Of a stretch of 64,000 nt of DNA, positions 56,791 through 64,000 are shown one piece after another (the first letter of the stretch is position 1; every line of letters begins with the position of its first letter). The notes below the pieces were generated by a model that was not told where the DNA came from, did not search any database, and saw only the letters and a list, made by a program, of their open reading frames with translations. A program made the translations under genes and the position numbers. Source of the DNA: Carettochelys insculpta (taxonomy: Eukaryota; Chordata; Testudines; Carettochelyidae); the NCBI RefSeq assembly GCF_033958435.1, contig NC_134139.1, positions 204,769,501 through 204,833,500 of the forward strand, read 5' to 3'.

Positions 56791-58529
56791 TAACGCCCCT
56801 AAGGGTGCCCTACTTCACCTGACTTCTGAGCAGAATCTGCAACAGGAGGAGGGAGCTTCAGATTCAATTTCAATGTTGAAGACTGCAATTCCGAAGACTG
56901 CAATTGATCTGAAAGAATGAACCACTATGCAGTACTTAGAAAATGTATGTAATGAATACTAACTGGCAGCCTTGCAGAGCTCAACAATGGAACAATGTCA
57001 GACATGGAAAGAGATCTCACAGAATGGGCAAATACCCTAAGAGGAGGTAAATTGGCATATTCACAAGAGAAAATACATCCCTAATGATACATCTGGCAAG
57101 TCTCTATATTGAGACAATGGATCTTTGGATCCATGAGCTGTTGACACAGTCCTGAATTATTTTTTAGATCATCTGGTTCTGCCCAAATAAAAGACTAAAA
57201 CACAGCAGATGCCTAGGTATAGAAGGCAGCATTTTATCTGGGCTGGTATAGTTTCAGGAAGAAAAGAGAGATGAATTACTTGATGGATATGAAATTCATA
57301 ATACCTTAGGTATAAGTTTAGGATGTAAATAAGATGAGACTATCTTTTAATGACTTTGTAAAGAGAGGATCCACAAATAAAGTTCCCATTTTCTCAACTC
57401 TTCAAGCAGAAGAGACAACCAGCAAGAAAGCCATTTTCATGCAAAGGTGAAGAAGGGAATCAACACAAAAGGGGGTTTCATAAGACATTTGAATATTAAG
57501 ATTAGAGAACCTACTCCTCTATGGGATTTAATGCGAGAAAAAACAGCCTCAATCCCATAATGAATTTTGTCATGGTGGAATAAGCAAACACTGAGAATCC
57601 CTCAACTGAGGAATGACGACCTGAGAGCCACCTAGTGAACCTTAAGAGAATTCAGATGATTCTGGCTAATTCCAGAAGACACTCAAGAACATCAGAAAGT
57701 GAAGAACGAACAGACAACACATCACTGGTCACACCAGCAGCGTAAATCTTTTCTTTTTCTGTAAGTTTCCCTGAAATAGAGATTCTGGGGGTGGGAAGGT
57801 GATCCTGGAATAGCCTCCCTTTTTCCCCCCTTAAGCTCTCCTTACAAAGGTATTGGTCTCCAGGGAACTTAAGGAAACAGTCGAAGGACAGGGATATAGT
57901 TTTCCAATAAGTGACTGACAGGCAGTATTCTTCCCAAAACAAAGTGTTTGTACTCACGTAAATAACAATCTCTAACATCATCATCATCATCTAAACATAA
58001 ACACAAAATCCCTTAGAGCAAATTAAAGTGTATCCGAAGCGCAGTAACACAGTTCACAAGATTCTAAGTGATTGTGCACTGGTACAGATGGCCCTTTCGC
58101 AGCAGATCATGGATAGCAGTTAAAATACAATTTACAAACCACACACATACACACAAATATTACACTACAGTGTTTTATATTATAATTAAAGCTGGTAGGC
58201 TTACTCTGTCCATTGATTTCGGGACGCCCTCTGCTACTGCTGCCACTTCATGCCCACTACTGAACAGGACTCTGCTGTTACTTTCTTCTCAATTACTTCT
58301 CTGTCAGTTTTGCTTCTCAGTTCAGCTCTCAGCTGTTTCCTGTCAGCTCCCAACCTCCCTGTCCATTCCTCTCCTAACTGTTCTCTCCGCTTATGAGTAT
58401 CTACTTATATACTGTACTGCCAGGCATCACATCTTTACTGTTCATGCCCACACATGCTCAGTTCCAAACATGATTATCAAAGACATCTTGGTAGTCAGAT
58501 TATGTAAGCAAGATATGGGTTACGTCTAG
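56791..58529. other. KIF13B intron, unassigned
   Basis: AT-rich with no exon recognised. The part up to about 57650 may belong to the same mobile element as 56480-56790, but I cannot show it. A (CAT)n tract lies at 57978-57990. Confidence 0.35.
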
Positions 58530-58945
58530 TAGTAGGTAGTCCCTCACGTCTGACGATGACATCTTGAGCTTGCACAGGCTCATCGGTTGTGGACTTGCAT
58601 GTGGCTGAGGAGTCCAAGCTTTGATAGGCATGGGCATTCACAGTGGGGGCAAGGGAAATGTCCTGGCTCTGTTGGTGCGGCTGCTGCTGTTGCTTTCTTC
58701 CTCTCACGGGCATCAGTGAGGCGTACGAGTTGTTGCTCTTCAAAGTTGTCATACGCGTGTCGTATGAGAGCACACCAGCCTGTTCGGTCTTCTGCATGCT
58801 GCTCTAGCTGATCTGTGTTGCGACTGTATGGACAGGTTTCCCCTGGGAGAGTGCTCCCGATAGAAAGGTCGCACAACGGGGAGGGGGCGTCACAGGCCCT
58901 CCCGGGGTCCCAGGACCTTGGTGCAAACCCCCCCTGCAAACCCGA
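58530..58945 (-). mobile_element. zinc-finger-tailed LINE, C-terminal end
   Basis: The minus-strand frame 58939-58580 reads NTDQLEQHAEDRTGWCALIR, AYDNFEEQQLVRLTDARERK and a terminal finger CPHCECPCLSKLGLLSHMQV. It is followed by a short 3' UTR ending GACTACCTACTACTA at 58530. It is the same architecture and tail as the plus-strand copies at 19840-20778 and 59744-59912, from a different subfamily. Its upstream continuation is probably the fragment at 60774-61010, displaced by later insertions. Confidence 0.75.
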
Positions 58946-59743
58946 GTGCCGTGAGTGTGCGCTACCCCAGGAGCTATGAACTCACTAGAGACCACCCAAT
59001 GGGAAGGAGCTAGCCGAGAAGAATGAGGCCCAGATGTGTGACGAACTAAATAGTTATTTTATTAAACATGCAACAGAGTTAAACACAAACTAATAACAAG
59101 CAGTAACAGAAGTAACCTATTTAGTATACTATAATATCTATCTCAACTTACAAGTATAGTCCTTATAGTCATGCTGACTTCCGTTGTGGATTCCTTTAAA
59201 TACTTTATTATACCGGAAGGCAAGCTCAATTAATTAGTTTAATACGGATAGGTATAGGACCTAAGGTAACTAATTTGTGGGAAGGACGGGGCTATCCGGT
59301 GTCCGTGTTCTATCCACGTGCTGCCGGAAGGAAGAAATTTCCACTGCCACGTTCTATTCGCTGGCTGGTGGAGGCGAGGAGTCCTCGCTTTGTAGTGGAG
59401 GGGATAGGTAAGTATAACAGCAGATAGGATTCGGGAGGCTTTTGCCTTCACCTTGCTAGCAGGTTAATTTTCTATTGATACTGTTAATCTATAACGAGTA
59501 CTAAATGAAAGCTACTACTAAAAGATAACTATTACTATTTAACTGCAATTAAATGTGCTGAATGCCTGGGCTGTAGGCCCGGCCTTTGAGGGGTCAGGCC
59601 CTCGGGTCCTGCGGTGGCCTTGTCAGGCCACCCGCACTGCAGGGGCACGGCTCCCTGCTCCCCCACTGGGGGCCCCGAAGTCCCAGACAATGGCATCTGT
59701 TTGTGTCTTATATTGATAGGTAAGGTTTACGCACAGAAAGCAC
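58946..59743. other. unassigned insert within LINE remnants
   Basis: AT-rich left half and GC-rich right half. TTTATTAAACATGCAACAGA near 59057 gives a minus-strand AATAAA, which may mark an LTR or transcript end. Not resolved. Confidence 0.3.
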
Positions 59744-59912
59744 AATAAGGACTTGCCAGACACCCACTACATCTGCAAGAGATGCAGCAAGGACTGTCAC
59801 TCTTGTGTGGGTCTTCATAGTCACAATAGACGCTGTAAATGAAGTCCTCAATTGAAACTTTAAAGGGTGCGATCCATAGTCTATGCAGACTGAAGGATGC
59901 CTACTACTACAT
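59744..59912 (+). mobile_element. zinc-finger-tailed LINE, extreme 3' end
   Basis: Encodes CKRCSKDCHSCVGLHSHNRR and a stop. A short 3' UTR ends GAAGGATGCCTACTACTA, virtually the same tail as the copy ending at 20778. Severely 5'-truncated. Confidence 0.75.
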
Positions 59913-60286
59913 GTCTTGTCGAGTCCGGTAAGCTGTGTCATGTTCGGTAGGATTGTCTCAATTGGTGCATCAAGATGGCGGCAGGAGTGGTGGTGCCGCA
60001 GGTGTGTTGGTGCTGGAACTAGATGGCGAACCCTGGGTTGCACAGCCAGGTATGCAGTACCCTGCCAAAAGGCAGGGCCAGTTCGCCACCTGGCTGCTTG
60101 GCCGCAGGATCCACATGCTGTTCCTTGATGAAAATGCATTGGCGGCGCTGGCGCCGCAGCGGCAGGTGGGGCCGCGAGTGATTTCACTGGAGCTCTTCCA
60201 AAAGTCTTTGCCTTTTAAGGCTGGCCTAAGGGGTCTAGCGGACGCTGTTGAAACAGCCACGCTTCCCTTTACGGTCGCCACTGATG
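59913..60286 (-). mobile_element. internal region next to LTR (tentative)
   Basis: Lies directly downstream of the LTR on the minus strand. It begins with TGGCGACCGTAAAGGG six bases after the LTR end, a plausible primer-binding site. Overlapping frames (minus 60187-59708 and plus 59935-60372) are Pro/Ala-rich and conflict. I cannot recognise a gag domain in either. Confidence 0.35.
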
Positions 60287-60681
60287 TGTCAGTGAGCTCC
60301 CAGGGCCACAGAATGCTCTGCAGCTCCTGCTTATATAGAGAGTTCTTATACATAATTCATAAGATGATTTAAATATTCATGATTCTATTTACATGCAGAT
60401 GTGGTTTTCAACCAGATCCTCTGAGGGAAGGAAAGTTCCAGAAACTCTCTCCTTTGCCCAATCAGAAGCCTGGAATTTGAACACCTGCTCATGAATTATT
60501 CATGAGTTCAGGTTACCGGGGAAGCTAACTGTCAAAAAGTGACCGTTGGTAATGCTGCCAAATGGCAGCCTGTGAGACTTTGGATTTTTCATGTGCCTGC
60601 ACTGATTTTATATAGCCAAAGGCTTGTATTCCCTGGCCCACGGGGACGATTATGCCCAGGGGATGTTAAAAATCCCTGACA
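60287..60681 (-). mobile_element. LTR (395 bp) of a retroelement
   Basis: On the minus strand it starts TGTCAGGGATTTTTAACATC and ends CACTGACA, giving short inverted termini TGTCAG/CTGACA. A TATATAAGCAGG box lies at about 60330-60341, near the end. A TGG-starting primer-binding-like sequence follows within six bases. No partner LTR is visible downstream, so the element is truncated. The class (Gypsy or ERV) is undecided. Confidence 0.55.
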
Positions 60682-60773
60682 ATCTGGTTTTAAACCAGCA
60701 TGAGTCTTTATATCTCTTGCGAGGCCCACCTTGATTCCTTTTGCCCTGGGAGAGTTCACCATAAAGGATTTGC

Positions 60774-61010
60774 TTAGGGATTTTCCACTCGTATGATGTG
60801 CCCTGTCCAGTGAAGCTGGGCTTTCAGAATCATGGCTTCAATGGCTCGTGGTTCCTGCTCTGTCCAGGACTTCCAGGTTTGCAACTCCGTCCAGGGACGG
60901 GTAGCACCTCTGGCGTGGGGACTTGTCGTGTCTCTTTGGAGGCAGTTCGTGCACCTTTGGTCCCCACCTGGCACCCAGCTCTCACCTGTGGCTCCAAGAA
61001 GCTGAAGCAT
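60774..61010 (-). mobile_element. LINE RT C-terminal fragment
   Basis: Minus-strand frame ending AIEAMILKAQLHWTGHIIRV, the ...L.W.GH..R.. motif that follows the RT domain in the zinc-finger-tailed LINEs. It is probably the upstream part of the element at 58530-58945. An overlapping plus frame and the minus frame at 61216-60830 are shadows. Confidence 0.65.
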
Positions 61011-61397
61011 GCAGTGGCCACATCCCGATAAACCGCTTCGACAGGTGGGCTAAACCAGGTGAGGGTAGCCAGCAGGTCTGAAACCTGCAGTGAGATAGGG
61101 AATTGCCTATCCCAGCATCCAAAGTCAGCCCCGGTGCACTGGACAGATGAGATCAATAGCAAGCTCCAATGACTAGGAACGCCTTTCTGCAACGCTCTGT
61201 GGAGAGCAAAGGGCATGACAAGGCACCAAAGGCAGCATGGCCATCCACTGCAGCCTAGGAAGTCCCAGCTGTGATGACTTTTCGTACCACTGGAACCAGG
61301 CTTCAGAGGTCGAGAGAGTGGAACTGCCCCTGTGCAATGACTTTTCTACTTTAAACCTTCTCCCGCACAGGTTCTTTGCACATTCTCATCACTTCTG

Positions 61398-61790
61398 GGT
61401 TACGTCTACACTAGCACAAATCTTCGAAATGGCCATTTTGAAGATTGCTAATGAGGTGCTGAAATGCATATTCAGCGCCTCACTAGCATGCTGCTGGCTG
61501 TGGCTCTTCAAAATTGCTGCTTTTTGCTGCTGCACAGCTTGTTGAGACAAAGGTCATTTTCAAAAGGACGCTGGGAACTTTGAAATCCACTTATTCCCAT
61601 CAGCAGATGGGAATGAGGGAATTTTGAAGTTGGCAGGGTCCTTTCGAAAAGGACTCGTCTGCACGAGCCATGTGGCAGCGAAAAGCGGCAATTTCGAAGA
61701 GAAGTGGCCAGCAGTATGCTAACATTAGCAATCTTCGAAATGGCCATTTGCATGACCATTTTGAAGATTTGTGCTAGCGTAGACACCGCC
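61398..61790. mobile_element. TTCGAA-rich palindromic MITE, copy 3
   Basis: Termini GGTTACGTCTACACTAGCAC and GTGCTAGCGTAGACACCGCC are inverted. CTTCGAAATGGCCATTTTGA on the left pairs with CTTCGAAATGGCCATTTGCA-type sequence on the right. The two arms can be matched over most of the length. Confidence 0.8.
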
Positions 61791-61875
61791 ATAGAGGAAG
61801 TTCTAGCTACTGCTCTTTGAAGGAGAAGTTTAGATTCTTTTGCTATATCTTCTGGCTTCTGTAGTAGGGCAGTAT

Positions 61876-61898
61876 TATAATAATAATAATAATAATTG
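61876..61898 (+). repeat. (TAA)n microsatellite
   Basis: TATAATAATAATAATAATAAT-type run immediately before a CR1 tail. It may have grown from the CR1 3' end. Confidence 0.8.
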
Positions 61899-61899
61899 T

Positions 61900-62035
61900 A
61901 GATACACATCTTCTAGAACTGGAAAGGACCTCGGGGGGTCATCTAGTCCAGTCCCCTGACCTCTTGGCAGGACCAAGCACCATCCCAGACATCTATTTGC
62001 CCCAATCCCTAACCGGCCTCCATAAAGATTGACCT
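61900..62035 (-). mobile_element. CR1 LINE 3' end fragment
   Basis: TTCTAGAACTGGAAAGGACC, GGTCATCTAGTCCAGTCCCC and GGCAGGACCAAGCACCATCC are the reversed CR1 3' UTR. It is truncated near 62035, where LTR-type sequence begins. Confidence 0.75.
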
Positions 62036-62229
62036 CTCAAACCCAGGTTTAGCAGGCCAATGTTCAAACCACTTGTCATGGCTCCTTCCCCACTCTAGCA
62101 AGACAAATGCAGAAGTGGGGGCCAGCAAAAGTACCTCCAAAATGTTATCTACCAGGTTTTGGTATAAACTTCCCCCCCAGAATCCTAAAAACCTTAGATT
62201 TTGGGAATAAAATTCGCTGCCACCACCCA

Positions 62230-62800
62230 AGTAATAATAAGGAAACCAGGGAGAGACTACTTAGGAAATCTCAGCCCCAAAAGCAAAAAACCAGGACACA
62301 AACATTAACCAATACCAGGTTAATCAAAAGAAAAAGAGAGAACTTTTATTATTACAGCAATATTCATATTGCAAGCCTCATGACTAGATGGAAGAGTCGA
62401 AGTAAAACACATGGGGAGTCTCCACCATGGGCCTAGAACTTAGTTACAAGGAGAGTAAAAGAACATTTCTAAAAAGTGCACAGACATCAGACCCCACTTC
62501 CCAAACCATAAAACAATAAAGCCTAACGGACTTATCTAAACTTTACCCTACTTAGAGGACATTGGAGGGCCTGTTCCTGGAGGGAGATATTCTGTGTCTG
62601 TCTCTCTCATGGTTGGAAAAAAGAAGAAAGACCAGAGGACAGAAAAAGGGAGGAGCCAAAAAATTCAATTCTTACCTACATTCCTATAGGCCAACCCCAC
62701 CTGGCTAAGGAGGTTAACCCCTTTACTCCCAGGCTGCTGGGAGTAACCCTCATGATCATGACTCCACTGAACTATCCCTCCCTTTATCAGTACTGTTTTG
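62230..62800 (-). mobile_element. endogenous LTR, boundaries approximate
   Basis: On the minus strand a repeat with AATAAA (plus-strand TTTATT near 62346) is followed about 110 bases later by TTATTATTACTTGGGTGGTG, where a U5 end and primer-binding site would be expected. Upstream lie GGGTTACTCCCAGCAGCCTG and GGGGTTAACCTCCTTAGCC. Composition and layout fit a retroviral-type LTR, and 62036-62229 would be flanking internal sequence. No coding region is evident and I cannot fix the 5' terminus. Confidence 0.45.
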
Positions 62801-63009
62801 TGCCTTTAGCCTTAGAGGAGGTTGGAGACCCAGCTACTGGGTTGGAACTGATGGAGTCTGAAGTTTGAGTGAGACATGGGGCCTCCAGTGAGGTTTCACT
62901 CTGAGGTGACGACAAGTTTCTCATAGCAAACTATGAGGATAATGAGTCCTCTGCGGATCTCTCTAAAGTAGGTTTGGGTGAGCATGCAGATGTTGATAGA
63001 GAATTATGT

Positions 63010-63336
63010 TCACTCAGAAGCCAACTTCAGGGTGTGAAGGAGAGCGTGTATGAGAGAGAGAGAGAGAGAGAGGAAAAAGCCCCACCTCACCCTAGTATCA
63101 TCTGAAGCTGGATGGAGAAAACACTCCATCATGAAAAAATTAAATCTTATCTCCCAATTCTTCCTCGCTCTGCTTTTAAAAATTGAGCATATGATACACT
63201 TTTGAGGGATATTCGTTTCACCCAGGCAGCAGATACACTGGGAATTCTCATCACTGATAAGGAGAGGCTTTCTGCAAGCAAGGCAACATTTGAATCCTGG
63301 ACGCCATGGCACACACCAGAAAGATAAGGATCTCAA
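63010..63336 (-). mobile_element. DIRS-like gag zinc-cluster fragment
   Basis: Minus-strand frame of 108 codons with three Cys pairs in CCLACRKPLLISDE, CICCLGETNIPQKC and CIICSIFKSRARKN. This C..C(x)nC..CLGE..H/N...C..C pattern is typical of gag-like proteins of DIRS-type elements in vertebrates. The C-terminal part runs into a (GA)n tract at 63053-63074 and is no longer protein-like. No splice borders, so not a KIF13B exon. Confidence 0.55.
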
Positions 63337-63668
63337 AAGGAAAAGAGGGAAGAATTACAGAACAACTCCCCTTACAAAACAAAACATAAGCTTACAGGAA
63401 AGAAAAGTGAAGTAATTAAGACTAAGAACAAATATCGACTAGTAAAGTACAGTGAGCATGCTCGTGCTCGGTCTCAGGTTATGACAGCTGAGAAGGAACT
63501 GAGGATGGTTCACCCATGCAGTCTTATATGTCCTTGGTGCCTGAGTGAGCAAAACAGGTGCTATTACCAAAAATCTTTGATCAAAGTCATGTTGGGTATA
63601 AGAACACCTGAGACACTACTTGAAGAGCTTCACCTCTTGTGCAAGCTTGGAATTTAAATTAAACACAA

Positions 63669-64000
63669 TGTGACAGGGTCAGGCCAGAGGGCTGCAGAAG
63701 AGTGGTGGAGGGGAGCTATATTACACCTATACTGAACTGGTCCCTGGTTCCCAGAATAAACTAGCAAGGGCTGATCCAGAAGCAAGAGGAACCTGCTAGA
63801 AGTAAACAGGGCAATTAAAACACTTAGGGCCAATTAGGAGGTTTGCAGACTCAAGGGAGCTGGGGTAATCAGGACAGCAGGAGCCAACGAAGAACCAGCT
63901 GACACCAGTTTTAAAAAGGCCTTTTGTTCTGTTGGCTCAGTTGCTGGGTGAGAACTGAAGGAGATAAGGAGCTGTAGAGAGTTCTGAGAGGAGTAAATAC
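63669..64000 (+). mobile_element. start of an LTR, cut by window edge
   Basis: Begins TGTGACAGGGTCAGGCCAGA and continues with CCTGGTTCCCAGAATAAACT, a TTTAAAAAGGCC motif near 63911 and purine-rich sequence. It resembles the 5' part of a Gypsy-type LTR common in turtles. The end is outside the window. Confidence 0.5.

Noticed and set aside
59935..60372. 145-codon plus-strand frame with a protein-like stretch
   Set aside because: Lies antisense to the probable retroelement interior, overlaps a competing minus-strand frame, and shows no family I recognise.
63010..63336. Cys-rich minus-strand frame as a possible cellular zinc-finger gene
   Set aside because: The Cys spacing matches DIRS-type gag proteins, there are no exon borders, and it decays into a GA microsatellite.
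1..64000. CRISPR-like arrays, operons, tRNA or rRNA genes
   Set aside because: No spaced direct repeats of the right kind, no cloverleaf or rRNA sequence. The short tandem repeat at 55849-55956 has no spacers.

Overview
This window is vertebrate nuclear DNA. Spliced exons with GT-AG borders, a MIR-type SINE, very abundant CR1 LINEs in several subfamilies, TTCGAA-rich palindromic MITEs and fold-back SINE-like repeats point to a non-avian sauropsid, most likely a turtle (Testudines). The organism is an inference from repeat content. I see no bacterial, organellar or CRISPR features.

One protein-coding gene is certain: the 3' end of KIF13B (GAKIN, kinesin-3 family) on the minus strand. Three coding exons are visible, at 50177-50239 (63 bp), 43113-44139 (1027 bp) and 38955-39244 (last coding part). 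They join in frame across consensus splice sites. Together they encode a Ser/Thr-rich linker, the CAP-Gly domain and the basic C-terminal tail. A long repeat-poor stretch downstream (about 33060-38954) reads as its 3' UTR, ending near a minus-strand AATAAA at 33079-33084. Upstream exons lie beyond 64000, so 50240-64000 is KIF13B intron as far as I can tell, apart from one weak 19-codon exon candidate at 53496-53552.

On the left, roughly 10800-13020 looks like the 3' end of a plus-strand transcript (AU-rich, AATAAA at 12987-12992). In other amniotes HMBOX1 lies tail-to-tail with KIF13B, so this is a reasonable HMBOX1 3' UTR candidate. I found no HMBOX1 coding sequence here.

The interval between the two gene ends (13-33 kb) is a repeat landfill. 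It holds CR1 copies on both strands (one nested in another), the 3' half of a second LINE family that ends in a zinc finger and a short CTACTACTA tail, hAT-like and TA-flanked MITEs, and a GC-rich, CpG-dense block at about 15.8-17.7 kb. KIF13B introns carry a near-full-length RTE-type LINE (46101-49233) inserted inside an older MITE, fold-back elements with clear target duplications, a TGTCAG/CTGACA LTR, an AATAAA-bearing LTR, a DIRS-like gag fragment, and the start of another LTR at the right edge.

I did not find a convincing new cellular system. The most unusual material is the set of palindromic retroposed elements, the zinc-finger LINE family with a shared tail, and the duplicated intronic segment near 55-56 kb.
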